DNA of 64,000 bases. It comes from Erinaceus europaeus. Its lineage: Eukaryota; Chordata; Mammalia; Eulipotyphla; Erinaceidae. The stretch is taken from assembly GCF_950295315.1 (NCBI RefSeq), contig NC_080164.1:63647615-63711614 (forward strand), in the 5' to 3' direction. This document shows positions 20,690 through 31,490 of the stretch, one piece after another. The notes beneath the pieces are model-generated. The model did no database searches, was not told where the DNA came from, and saw nothing but the letters and a program-made list of their open reading frames with translations. Position numbers and translations under genes: made by a program. Position 1 is the first letter of the stretch, and every line of letters starts with the position of its first letter.

Positions 20690-21695
20690 ATTAGCAACTT
20701 AATATTGATTTACAATTTTTTTAATTTAAGAAAGGAGACATTAACAAAACCATAAGATAGGAGGGGTACAACTCCACACAGTTATCACCACCCGATCGCC
20801 ATATCCCATCCCCTCCCCTGATAGCTTTCCCATTCTCTATCCCTCTGAGACTATGAACCCAAGGTCATTGTGGGTTGCAGAAGGTGGAAGGTCTGGCTTC
20901 TGTCATTGCTTCCCTGCTGAACATGGGCGTTGACTGGTCGATCCATACTCTGCCTCTCTCTTTCCCTAGTAGGGTGAGTCTCTGGGGAAGCAGAGCTCCA
21001 GGACACATTGGTGGGGTCTTCAGTCCAGGGAAGCCTGGTTGGCATCCTGCTGGCATTTGGAACCTGGTGGCTAAAAAGAGAGTTAACATACAAAGCCAAA
21101 CAAATTGTTGAACAATCATGGACCCAAAGGTTGGAATAGTAGAGATAAAGTGTTGGGGGGTACTCACTTCAGACTCTAGTGTACTTCTGCTTTCAGGTAT
21201 ATATTTTGCACTAGTTTATGGATATGTGTGAATATATGCTCTATCTCACGGAACCTGGTCTATATCTAAGTTTTGGGACTTTGTTAGGAATTGAACCACC
21301 TGGAATTAAAGAATACTATGGAATTAAAGAATACTATGAAAGGAAAGGTCTTGCCTGAGTAATGAAGCTGAAGAGTTGTTATTCCACACCTGAAGTCTCT
21401 GGACATAGTCTGAGGTGAAGCATGTTGAGGTGGCACTTGTTGCATTGATTAGGTTGTGATCGGCAAATGCAATATTATTTGATATGAATTGAGAGAAGCA
21501 TGCAGGAAAGTGAGCACCACCCTAAGGTTCCAGGACTGGGGGAAATATAGGCTCTATAGTGGAAATGTGAGGTTCCTGCTGTCTTAGGGTTCAAGAAGAC
21601 AATGGATAGTTATTGTTATCATCACATTATTTGGTAATTGGGTTAACTTTGAGAAGTTTCTTTGTTAGGGTTTGCTGTATAATATGATTTACAAA
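20690..21695 (-). mobile_element. Retroposon family R, about 1 kb copy
   Basis: The minus-strand 3' A-rich end is at about 20,690-20,740, followed by the conserved 3' block (20,741-21,150) and the upstream block (21,185-21,475) continuing to about 21,690. It lacks the 0.85-kb internal block of the 16-kb copy. A minus frame at 20,851-21,099 matches the frame in the 14.6-kb copy. Confidence 0.7.
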
Positions 21696-21883
21696 ATTTT
21701 AAGATAAGGGGACCAGGTGGTGCACTGGGTTAAGTGCATATAGTATGAAGCTAAGGACCCATGCAAGGATTTCGGTTTGAGGCTCGGCTCCCTACCTGCA
21801 GGGGGGTCGCTTCTCAAGCAGTGAAGCAGGTCTGGTCTGCTGGGTCTCTTTTTCTCTCCCTTTCTATCTTCCTCTCCCCTCTT

Positions 21884-22803
21884 TTTAAAAAATATTTTTT
21901 TATTTCCTTTTGTTGTCCTTGTTTTATTATTGCAGTTGTTATTGATGTTGTCATTGTCAGGTAGAACAGAGAGAAATGGAGAGAGGAGGGGAAGACAGAG
22001 AGGGGAAGAGAAAGATAGATGTCGGGCTAGTGACGCAAAAGAGATGACCCAGGAACCGAGCTGCTGTTGGCAAAGTGGTTCAAATCTTTATTCATTCCCA
22101 CGCCCCAGCTGTTGCAGGCCAGAAAATGGAAGTGGCAAGTCGGAAACGGAAGTGGCTTGACAATACTATACATGGTTAGGAAAGGAGCAGAGTAAGGTAA
22201 AAAGGGACTGGGAAAGGTAGGAACTTCCTTAGCAACTGTTGCGAGGGGTTTAACTGGTAGGATTAATAATATCCTGCAGGCAGGGAGGGTCTTGAGGGTA
22301 GGAAGAGAATATATCAAATGAGCAGAATGGGGTGGGGAAACCTTAAGTCATTTGTTAGACAAAGCAGAACATTGATATGTAGATAATAAGAGAGTGGGAC
22401 ATTGTATCAAGGAATGCAGGGTGAAGCAGGGGAGCCCACTTAATGTTTTAAGGAATGCCAAGCCCCTGGAGGCTAAAAAATGCAGGGTCTCTGGAGACAG
22501 GGAGTAACTGACAGGGAAGCAAAAAACTGAGGTCTGTACCTCTCCCCAGCTCACCATCAGCAAGAGAGAGTCTATCAGGGAGATTCGTTTCCTCAGTTGC
22601 CCATTTTTCAATGGGAAAAGCCTCACCACACTCAACCTGGTTCTCACAGTATTCCCAGCAGATAGACACTTGCAGACCTATTTCACCACTCGTGAAGTGA
22701 CTTCCCTGAAGGTGGGGAGCCAGGGGCTCCAACCAGGATCCTTACAAGGGTCCTTGCACTTTGTGCCACGTGCACTTAATCTGATGTGCTACCTCCAGAC
22801 TCC
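21884..22803 (-). mobile_element. SINE family A, nested in a SINE and split by an LTR
   Basis: The tail and GA-rich body lie at 21,884-22,019, and the core and head at 22,667-22,803. The perfect 16-bp duplication CTTCCTCTCCCCTCTT (21,868-21,883 and 22,804-22,819) shows it jumped into the older plus-strand SINE. Confidence 0.93.
22020..22660 (-). mobile_element. Solo LTR, class II (ERVK-like) candidate
   Basis: This 641-bp insert starts TG and ends CA, and is bounded by perfect 6-bp repeats GATAGA (22,014-22,019 and 22,661-22,666). On the minus strand AATAAA lies at 22,087-22,092, 67 bp before the 3' end, and a TATA-like TATAGTATTG lies at 22,161-22,170, which fits U3-R-U5 geometry. Six-base target duplications are usual for class II endogenous retroviruses. 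No internal retroviral genes accompany it, so it is a recombined solo LTR. The class is inferred from the duplication length only. Confidence 0.85.
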
Positions 22804-22868
22804 CTTCCTCTCCCCTCTTAATTTCTTTCTGTTCTATCCAAAAAAAAAAAAAGGCCTGGGGCGGGTGG

Positions 22869-23306
22869 GGAGGTGGGCAGTAGTGCAGCCGGTTAAGCGC
22901 ACATTGCGCAAAGCACAAGGACTGGCGTAAGGATCCCGGTTTGAGCCCCCAGCTCCCCACCTGCAAGGGGGTCACTTCACAGGTGGTGAAGAGGTCGGCA
23001 GATGTCTGTCTTTCTCTCCCTCTTTCTTCCTCTCCTCTCTTGATTTCTCTTTGTCCTATCCAACAACAACAATAGCAATGGCAACAATAACATTAACAAC
23101 AACAACAAGGGCAACAAAATGGGAAAAATGGCCTCCAGGAGCAGTGGATTGGTAGTGCAGATACCAAACCCCAGCAATAACCCTGGAGACAAAAAATAAA
23201 TAAAAACAGCCATAGGAGCAGTGGATTCATAGTGCGGGCACTGAGCCCCAACAATAATCCTGGAGGCAAAACATAATAAATAAATAAATAAATAAACAAA
23301 TAAATA
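22869..23306 (+). mobile_element. SINE family Ax with duplicated 3' module
   Basis: Normal head, box B GGTTTGAGCCCCC, body and tail. The 3' module (GGAGCAGTGGATT...CCCTGGAG) occurs twice, at about 23,133-23,192 and 23,212-23,272, before an (AAAT)n end. Confidence 0.88.
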
Positions 23307-23800
23307 ACAGAGGTTTAATTCCATACCATTTCCACCACCAGACTTCTGTATCCCCATTTCCTCCAAAGGAAGCTACAGTAATTATCTCAAGGTTGCAGAT
23401 ATGGGTTAACTATTATTTCTATAAGTATCTGTCTATATTTGTATAAATTTTTCCCCCGCCCTTTTTTAATATAGTCCTGCCATCTCTTCCTTTCTAAGGC
23501 ATACCTAGATCTATTACTACCTCTGAATGTTCTTCCTTTTTTTCTCCTTCTCTGTCTGGGTCCTGATGGAGTTGGGGTTCAGAGCCCTCTTATCATCTTC
23601 CCCTATCAATTTCTCCTCCCATAATTTTTTTGGATGGGAGTTCTGACTTCTGTAATTGCTTCTCCGATGGATGTGGGTGTGGAGTAAACAGTTTCTTTTA
23701 CTTACAGATTTTCTTCAACTTTGGGAGCTACTCTCTGCCCTAGTCCAACTTTCTAGCCCTTTCCTCAACTCTGACTCTATCCTCCCAAACACTATTTTTG

Positions 23801-24309
23801 TCTAACTCCATGTTAGCTATCAAACTCACACAAAAACTACGAAAGTCATAGGCTCCTAAGAACATGCCTAAAAGAGACTTCCTTGCTTTTTTCCACCCTA
23901 ACATCCCTATTCTCATCTGGCTTATTCCTACTTTAGTTTCTGTTTATTAATAATTCTGTCCTGTTTTATATGCCTTTCAGCCACCAAGTTGCAGATGCTA
24001 TCAGGATTCCATCTTGACTTCACTGGGAAGACAGCCTCACCAAAGCATGTATATACTTGAGAGCATTCTGCTAAATAAGTCAGTATAGAGAGACCATATC
24101 TTGTATGATTCTGTTTATGTGAAATACCTAGAATAAGCAAATCTATAGAGACAAAAAGTAGATTCGTGGTTGTTGTCAACAGGTGGGAGAGATTGTGAAG
24201 TTATAGCTACAAGGTATAAGGTTTCAGTTTCAAGTAATGAGATTTTTTTCTATGGTTAGCTGTGGTACTAATAAGTGTATAATTCTGTGGATACACAAAA
24301 AGTCACCAA
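23801..24309. other. Intergenic, no feature recognised
   Basis: Part of this may be old L1 3' sequence (TATAGAGACAAAAAGTAGATTCGTGGTTG, about 24,144), but the match is too short to call. Confidence 0.4.
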
Positions 24310-24555
24310 GTTGAATCTTTTATTTATTTTCTCTAGAGCTGGGATCTTGCACATGCACAATTTCACTGTCTTGAGTTGTTTTTTCATTCAGATAGAGCTA
24401 CATAGAGAGAAAGGGTTATAAAGAGAGAGACAGAGGAAAAGAAGGACAAACACTGCAATGTCAGTCTCCCTAGTGCTGTGACACTGTCGTATGGTATTGG
24501 GGGATCAGACCTGGGCTGTGCTCATGACAAAGCAGGTGCCCTACCCAGTGAGTAA
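24310..24555 (-). mobile_element. Old SINE-like sequence
   Basis: A GA-rich segment, then CACTGCAATGTCAGTCTCCCTAGTGCTGTG and a GATCAGACCTGGGC core followed by CAGGTGCCCTACCCAGTGAG, suggests a reverse, badly decayed tRNA-headed SINE. Confidence 0.4.
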
Positions 24556-24603
24556 CTTGAACAATGGCTTATATGGGGTAGACTATCATATTTTATATGT
24601 TTT

Positions 24604-24947
24604 CTTTCTCCCTTTGCCTCTTTCTTCCTTTCTTTCTCTCTTTCTCTTTTTCTTTCTTTCTTTCTTTTTTTCTTTCTTTCTTTTGCCTCTAGGGTTATTG
24701 CTGGGGCTTGGTGCCTGCTCTATGAATCCACCGCTCCTCGCAGCCATTTTTTTCTTTCTATTTTTATTTGACAGGACAGAGAAAAATTGAGAGGGGAGGG
24801 GAGATAGAGAGGGGGAGAGAAAGAAAAACACTTGCAGACCTGCTTTACTGCTCATGACGTGTTCCTGCTGCAGATGGGGAGTGGGGGGGCTCAAACCTGA
24901 ATTCATGCACATATGTGTGCTTAATGGGGTGCTCCACCACCCAGCCC
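24604..24947 (-). mobile_element. SINE family Ax with CTTT-rich tail
   Basis: Pyrimidine tail (CTTT)n at 24,604-24,682, 3' module GCCTCTAGGGTTATTGCTGGGGC, and a head ending CCACCCAGCCCC. TTTTATATGTTTTCT and CTTTATATGGTTTCT flank it. Confidence 0.9.
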
Positions 24948-25011
24948 CACTTTATATGGTTTCTATTCTATTAAATCTTTGAAGGTGTATTATTGTCCAG
25001 AGTGTGGTTTA

Positions 25012-25325
25012 TTTTTGGTATCTTAGCCTACTATAATAAAATACCACAGACTGTGTGGCTTATATAACAGGAATCTATTTTCTCATAGTACTGGAGTCTA
25101 AAAGCCCAGCATTGGTGCCAATAGGATTGGTGTATGATGTGAGCTTTTCTTTCTTACTGCGTGTTCACAGGGCATCTCTTCTTATAAGGACATTAAGTGT
25201 ATCAGGTCACTGTCATAATCCAATTTAATCCTAATTTCTTCCTCCAAAGTCCCATCTCTAAATACAATCACAGTAAGGAGTAGGATTTCAACATACAAAT
25301 TTGGGGGAACACAAACAGCTGGTGA
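25012..25325 (-). mobile_element. MaLR-type LTR (MLT1/MST-like)
   Basis: CTATAATAAAATACCACAGACTGTGTGGCTTATATAACA, then CTTATAAGGACATTAAG, then AAATACAATCACAGTAAGGAG...GATTTCAACATAC follows the reverse of the well-known MaLR LTR consensus. It is old and diverged. Confidence 0.75.
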
Positions 25326-26283
25326 ATGCTCTGTGTAGACCTGATTAGACAGATAATGTTCATGTCATATGAACTAATTCACAAATATCAGTTAGACCCA
25401 GACAGTTGATGGTACTGATGGAATTTAATTCAACTATATACTACTTTTCTGCCTCCCAGATTTGTTAGTTCATTCATCTTTTTTCCTTGTGAGAATGGAA
25501 ACAACATTCAAGTTCTTTACATGTTGGATCTAAAACAAGGTCCCCCTTGATTTGTTCTATTATTTATTTATTTTTATCCAGGGGGAGTTACACACAAACA
25601 GGAGTTGGGGAAGTGTAGACAGCCATCGTGGGGCTACCCTTGAGACTGTAGATAGATGCAGTGCCTTAATGCGTGCTGAAGAAGAAAAGAGGGAAGTGTG
25701 GAAAATAAAGATGAACTGGAAATAAGGGTAGAGAAAGAAAAGGGAGAGATTTCTGAAGGGATCCTGACTCTGTGGCCACTGTACCAGAAACAGAAGGCAG
25801 CTTGGTATGCCCACAGGGCTTCTAAAAAGAGTTTACAAACTCAAAGAGCCTTTACAGTGTAAGTGTGAAGTCCCTCTGGAGACCTTATTTTCAGAGTGTG
25901 GGTTGGATGCCAACCAATCAAAATTTCCAGAGCATTTCAGTGGTTTATAGGATCAAGCAGACAGAATATTGAATATTGAAACTGTGCCTGCTGTCATAAA
26001 AGTTTCTACTCAACAGTTTGCAAACCTCATCCCTGAATAATCCTATAAAGATATGATACCCTACTTCACCAAAAGGGAAGCTAAGGCCTCCGGGAGAAAA
26101 TTGTCTTACCTACACAGTGCTGATGAGTCAGTCCACAGACCTGACAAAGAGATAGGTGACCTCACTTGCACAACTCCAGACAGACAATAAGCCATGGGAC
26201 AGGAATTAAAATGACTGTTAACTTTTCTATTCTTCTTCTCCTCCTTCTTTCCCTTCCTCCTCCTCTTCTTCTTCCACTTTTCT
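25326..26283. other. Intergenic, no gene recognised
   Basis: Unique-looking. A short CTT/CCT-rich tract lies at about 26,225-26,282, directly at the A-tail side of the following L1. Confidence 0.5.
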
Positions 26284-27090
26284 TTATTGGGGGGACTAAT
26301 GGTTTATAGTCAACAGTAAGATACAATAGTTTGTACATGTGTAACATTTTTCAGTTTTCTACATAACAATTCAATCCCCATATGGTCCTCCTCACATCAG
26401 TTGGTTCCAGGACACCAACTCCAGTCCAAGTTCTGCTTTGTGTTTTCTCTTCTGATCTTATTTCTCAACTTCTATTCATGAATGAGGTCATCCCATCTTC
26501 ATCCTTCTGTTTCTGATTTATCTTACTTAACATGATTCCTTTAAACTTTATCCAAGATGAGGTGAAGAAGATGAAATCACCATTTTTAACAGGTGAGTAG
26601 TATTCCATTGTGTATATACACCACAACTTACTCAGCCACTCATCTGTTGTTAGACATCTGGGTTGCTTCCGGGTTTTTGCTATTACAAATTGTGCTGCTA
26701 TGAACATAGGTATACACAAGTCTTTTTGGATGAATAGGTTTGGTTCCTTAGGATATGTCCCCAGGAGAGGAATTGCAGGGTCATAGGGTAGGTCCATTTC
26801 TATCCTTCTGAGAGTTCTCCAGACTGCTCTCCACAGGGGTTGAACCAATTTACATTCCCACCAGCAGTGCAGGAGGGTTCCTTTGACCCCACAACCTCTC
26901 CAGCATTTGTTGCTGCTACCTTTTCTGATGTACGACATTCTCACAGGAGTGAAATGGTATCTCACTATTGTCTTTATTTGCATTTCTCTGGCAATCAGTG
27001 TCTGCAGGATACAAATATATAGTAGTTCTATGGTTTGGGGTTCATATCTGGGCACTCAGAAGCTCCTTCCCCATTTCTGTTGATCACCAG
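26284..27090 (-). mobile_element. 5'-truncated L1 with open ORF2 C-terminus
   Basis: The minus frame 27,055-26,465 encodes 196 codons of the ORF2p C-terminal domain without a stop. It includes the zinc-knuckle-like [18 protein letters not shown] (C-x3-C-x7-H-x4-C) and the conserved NGDFIFF and [10 protein letters not shown] regions. The 3'UTR follows to CAATAAAG (minus strand) at about 26,284-26,292. The intact frame suggests a relatively recent insertion. Upstream ORF2 domains (endonuclease, RT) are absent. Confidence 0.93.
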
Positions 27091-27687
27091 AGTGGTGGGG
27101 CAGGTGAAGGTGCAGACAAGACGGCCTTCACTGGTGTAAGGTAACTCATTCAGTGCAGACCCTAGAAATTCAGACCCCCACCCCACCCTCCCCTGGTGTT
27201 AACAAGATTTGTAAACTGGACCCAATGACTTAAAGGCAATCAGAGTAGTTCTGTTTTCATGAAAAAAAAAAAAAAGGCCTTTCATTTAAAATCTGCTTTG
27301 CCATGCATGTGGCCCAGTTTGGAGTCTAGTCCACACTGCACTGCGAAAAGCTTCCAAGCCGTAATGCCCTTCCCTCTCTCTCTATCTGAAAAATTAGGAT
27401 CAGTGAAGTCCTGGCAAAGATTAAAAAGAAAAGATAATTGACTAAAAACTAAACTTAATTAAGTTCTCCTAAAAACTCTGAACTGCATTTACAAACTTAA
27501 CACAATACATTTCCTTTGTAAGCAATAACAAAGCAAACTAATGGCTCTCATAAATATCTCCAAGTAATAAATTCTTAATAAAATGTGCTAACATATTAAA
27601 GTTCCAATTTTCTTCAAAAGTCTCATTAATATCCACAAAAATGGAGATATTTTCTTCCCCTCCCAAACTAAAAGCACACATTGAAAT
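27091..27687. other. Intergenic, no feature recognised
   Basis: An A-run at 27,261-27,274. The rest is AT-rich and unclassified. Confidence 0.5.
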
Positions 27688-27700
27688 TCTCCTAGATATA

Positions 27701-27992
27701 TATATATATTTTTTAATTTTATTTATTTATTTATTCCCCTTTTGTTGCCCTTGTTGTTTTATTGTTGTAGTTATTACCGATGTCATTGTTGTTGGATAGG
27801 ACAGAGAGAAATGGAGAGAGGAGGGGAAGACAGAGAAGAGGAGAGAAAGACAGACACCTGCAGACCTGCTTCACTGCCTGTGAAGCGACTCCCCTGCAGG
27901 TGGGGAGCCGGGGGCTCAAACCTGGATCCTTTTGCCAGTCCTTGAGTTTGGCGCCACCTGCGCTTAACCCGCTGCGCTACCGCCCAACTCCC
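27701..27992 (-). mobile_element. SINE family A with 12-bp target duplication
   Basis: Full reverse copy with CTACCGCCCAACTCC head. TCTCCTAGATAT at 27,688-27,699 recurs at 27,993-28,004. Confidence 0.95.
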
Positions 27993-28004
27993 TCTCCTAG
28001 ATAT

Positions 28005-29334
28005 TTTCATTGTATGTATCCAGCTAATCTACTGGTCTTTAATATGTTAGAATCTCTTGACTACTCAAAACCTTAAAACTACACACAGGTTACTCCTAAG
28101 CTTAAGATGACACTGAGCCTCAGAATGTAATGTGTCTAGTGACCATCATGTTAACCCCAAACTTGCCCAGATTGGAAGAAGGTCCTTGATGAAGTGGATG
28201 CATCATCTCTGACAGAACTTAGGTACCAACCCCAGGAACAAGTGCTCTGATACTACCAACAGGGTGGAAGTTCATGGTCATAATGTGAATTTTTTGGACC
28301 AGAATTTCAAGACTAAGGATTGTAAATATGGGCTTTACAGAGCCCGTAGGATCACAGTTGGGCACATCAGGCTATTTGAATACTTTCAGTGAAATAGGAC
28401 ACCAGATCCATTTCTTTAATCTTCAATGTGGGTCCCCTGGGCATTTAAGCCCCTTACCCAATTTTCCATAGTCTCACCTCTTATGAGTTTCCTTGGTTCA
28501 TTTGAGGAGTTGGAAAGTTAAAACATCCTCCATGACCAACCCCATTCACCCAGATGTTATCAATGGAATGAACCCAACCTGTGACTTGCATCACAGTCTG
28601 ATGCAAGTCTTGACATCAGCTGCTAAGAACTCAGAACTCAGCATAATCCCACAGACTCAGCAAGGATGCTCAGCACAGCATCTAGAAGGGCAGGAGCTTC
28701 TGAAAAGGTCACTTGACACTTGTTCTCAGTTAATTTTCCTCCCTTTATTCAGTCAGTCTACCATTCCTGCTTTTCTTTTTTAGGGTTCTACACATTTAGA
28801 AGAGTCAGGCTGGGGCTGTGGAGAAGACAAAGGAATAGCTTATGGCTCAGTGGCCAGGCATAGCAGCGCCCCCTGCCAAAGCAGGGCAAAAGGGCAGTTC
28901 TGAGGTGGGAAGGGGCAGAAGGGGAAGGACCAGACATGGTTGCAGGTGCCAGAGCAATAGTCCTGGAGAGAAAGCAGCAGAGCCTGCCCAAGGCTTGGGT
29001 ACAAAACTCTCACAGGGACCCTGGCATACTAAGAATCTAACACACAGACCCTCAGACTCTTCCTAGCTCCTGGTATCATATTGGCTGTGGATTTTTTGCA
29101 CAGGCTTAGGGAAGAGAAAGAGTCCTACTCTTACCTCCAAAAACAACCACCAGCAAACATTTTCTGCAGCCCTGGCAGAGATAGAGTCAGATTGTATTTG
29201 ATTTTAATGACATTTTTTTTAAAGTGTCATACCCATCACCCCCCCCCCAAGTTCTGTTACATTCACATAAGCTGATTCTATGTGGAGTTGGGGGAAGCGC
29301 ACTGCAGCTTGAGTATGGCTTGGCTACTCAGTGG
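28005..29334. other. Intergenic, no gene recognised
   Basis: Unclassified sequence. Frames of 60-96 codons at 28,493-29,275 lack recognisable domains. A C9 run lies near 29,240-29,248. Confidence 0.5.
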
Positions 29335-29412
29335 TTAGAGAGTGCTAAGCAGTTTACTTCACTTCTCTCACTTTCCGTTTTCTCATTTGTAAAACTGGAA
29401 TGAGCTTCCCAG
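29335..29412 (+). mobile_element. MIR fragment
   Basis: TTTACTTCACTTCTCTCACTTTCCGTTTTCTCATTTGTAAAACTGG resembles the MIR core-to-tail region. Confidence 0.55.
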
Positions 29413-30099
29413 GATCCAGAGTCTCTCCCAGACTGGGCGCAGCCCACGTGACTGAGTCCAAGGCTGTGGAGGCACTGCCAGTGGGTAGTAGAGGGAGAAA
29501 AGGAGAGTGAGGTTGTTCTAGGGTCACTCTGTCTCTGAGCCAAGAAGCAGCCAGTGCGAGCCTATTGTGACCAGCAGAGGGTGCTGCTGCGCCATGCACA
29601 CTGTCACTGACTGGGGCTAAATGGGTGCTCAAGGAGGCCACTAGCAACCAGGGGTACAAGGAGCAGGAAGTGGGGCCAGATTAGTTTCCTTTCAGTGGAG
29701 TGGTCCTTTTACTTCAGGTCTCACAACTCTGAAGGCATAGGCTTGCATGTATCCCTCCAGACCCTGTGTCCCCCTGAGGCTCCCACTCACAGCTCCTCAG
29801 CTACCTCAGCCCTTGCCTTGCTTGGAAGCCCCTAGAGTGACTCACCTGTGGGCTCAAACCAGCCTTCCTATGAGGGAGGAAGAGGGCTCAGCAGAGTCCT
29901 GCAGGGACCATATCAGGAGACACTGGCTTCCTGCCTCCATCACACAGCTGGCGCCAGCTCACTGGGTGATCTCCCCAGGTTCAGTTCCCAGAGTACGTGG
30001 ATAGCCACATCACCCCAGCTATGTGGTTCCCACTTAAACAGAACAACACTTCAATTTCTGGTTTGTCAGGCCCTTCCAAACCTTTCGTGTCTCTTCATC
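29413..30099. other. Intergenic, GC-richer unique DNA
   Basis: No exon-like signals that I can support. Overlapping frames of about 100 codons run on both strands. Confidence 0.45.
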
Positions 30100-30262
30100 T
30101 CTAGGAAGGGAAGGCAATACTCTCATGCCCAAGGAGAAACCAAGACTCAAGAGAGATTGAGCGATGAGCCTCAGAGCTCCTGGATACTGCAATGCTAGGA
30201 CCCCAAACCCAGACTTCCAGATTCCCAAGGTCTAGCTACTTCCATCACACTGTTGCACCTCT
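30100..30262 (-). mobile_element. MIR fragment
   Basis: Plus-strand GAAACCAAGACTCAAGAGAGATTGAGCGATGAGCCTC, then GACTTCCAGATTCCCAAGGTCTAG...CCATCACACTG, follows a reverse MIR. Confidence 0.7.
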
Positions 30263-30469
30263 TGGATGAGGGCACTGCGAGTTTGGGTTTGGGAAGGAAG
30301 TAGAACAAGGCCTTTAACTGTACGGATCCTGAGACTTGGCAGATCCACTGGATGGGTCCAGGCTAGCATGACCCAAGCTGGGATGGACATTATGTGAAAT
30401 AGAGAACAGCTGTCCTGTGCAGTCTGTTGGTGTGGGGAAGACTAACAAGAAGAAAGGACCCACATAGTG

Positions 30470-30592
30470 TTAAAGGTAAAATTTGAAAGTCTCAAGCACT
30501 AGGTCCCTAGTTCAATCCCCAGCATAGCATGCATTAGGGTGATGCTCTGGTTCTCATTCTCTCCCCCACCCAATAATACATAAGCCTTTAAG
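30470..30592 (+). mobile_element. SINE fragment, E/H type
   Basis: TCAAGCACTAGGTCCCTAGTTCAATCCCCAGCATAGCATG, then GGTGATGCTCTGGTTCTCATTCTCTC. The head is missing. Confidence 0.55.
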
Positions 30593-31334
30593 AATTTCTT
30601 TCAATCAGAAAGCACGGACACACAGAGTGAAAGGGGAGTGAAGAGAGAATGAAAAGAACAACAACAAAAAAAAAGGGGGCTCAGATCTCTCTGAGACCCT
30701 TTACCTGAGACTGAGCAAGCCTCCTGGGAGGCCCAGATGAAAGCACCAACAAGGGGGTGGTGGAGGCAGGGGTAGCCAGGACCCCTAATGTACTTGTAAG
30801 CAGGGAGGCTGGAGTCACATTTTCACTCTTGGGACTGCTTCCTGGGCAAATGTCAGCCACATGGAACTGATGTCCACTTGCCAGCCTCCTCCTTCAAGCT
30901 GGTTTGGGTCCCCCTTTTGCTTCCCTCACACAGTTACCCCAGGTTTGCCATAAGTGGCAATCCCCCCCCCCCCCCCCCCCCCGCTTCAAATGGGAGACCA
31001 ACGTCTGCACAAGAGACTGAGTCAGACTTGCAGGGGCTTGATGAGGGATCACACACCAGATTGTCCTGAAGATGAGGTGGGTGACCTGAAGGTGGAAGGG
31101 GAGCTCAGAGAGGAATGTGTCTCTTCAGAGGGGACAGCTAGAGGGGCCTAACACTTGTCCTCAACAGATAGCTTTGCACTAAGCCAGAGCCAGGAGGGCA
31201 GAGCCAAAGCACAGGTTCAGAGCCAGGGGTCTGTGGCCACCTGAACACCCAGCAGAGGTGAAACAGAAGTGTGGCAAGACAGACAACCCACCTGCATTTC
31301 CAAGCACACAGTGCTGCACCCCAGACTTTGAAAC
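30593..31334. other. Intergenic, unique
   Basis: It contains a 21-C homopolymer at 30,962-30,982 and a TGAGTCA motif at 31,018. No gene is recognised. Confidence 0.5.
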
Positions 31335-31490
31335 ATTGCTGCCTGGGTTCGAATCCAGGTCCAGATAAGCTCTACTTGGGTGACCTGGGATTAAGTCATC
31401 CAGTTTGTTGGTGTTCTAGTTTCTCAGGGATAAAATGTGGCCAGAGTGTCACCTCATAGGACTGCTGGGAGGGGGAAATGGACTAAACTG
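31335..31490 (+). mobile_element. MIR
   Basis: CTGGGTTCGAATCCAGGTCCAG...GGGTGACCTGGGATTAAGTCATCC...TTTCTCAGGGATAAAATGTGG...CTCATAGGACTGCTGGGAGG keeps the tRNA-like box B and the MIR core in order. Confidence 0.88.

Larger units (their letters stand above)
21708..22848 (+). mobile_element. SINE family A, split by a reverse SINE
   Basis: The head and body lie at 21,708-21,883, and the end of the body plus A-tail at 22,820-22,848 (AATTTCTTTCTGTTCTATCC). The break falls at CTTCCTCTCCCCTCTT, present once on each side. Confidence 0.9.
21660..23800 (-). mobile_element. Retroposon family Q, interrupted by nested insertions
   Basis: The left piece (ATGATTTACAAAATTTTAAGATAAGG, to 21,707) and the right piece (from about 23,307: GGTTTAATTCCATACCATTTCCACCACCAGACTTCTGTATCCCC) read as one element once the SINEs and LTR between them are removed. 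The layout matches the 3' end of family R, so Q and R are probably related. Confidence 0.55.

Noticed and set aside
22027..22732. Three overlapping minus frames of 94-99 codons in the solo LTR region as retroviral genes
   Set aside because: They lie within the LTR and SINE sequence and show no gag, pol or env motif.
26883..27083. Plus-strand frames opposite the L1 ORF2 fragment
   Set aside because: They are shadows of the antisense L1 frame.
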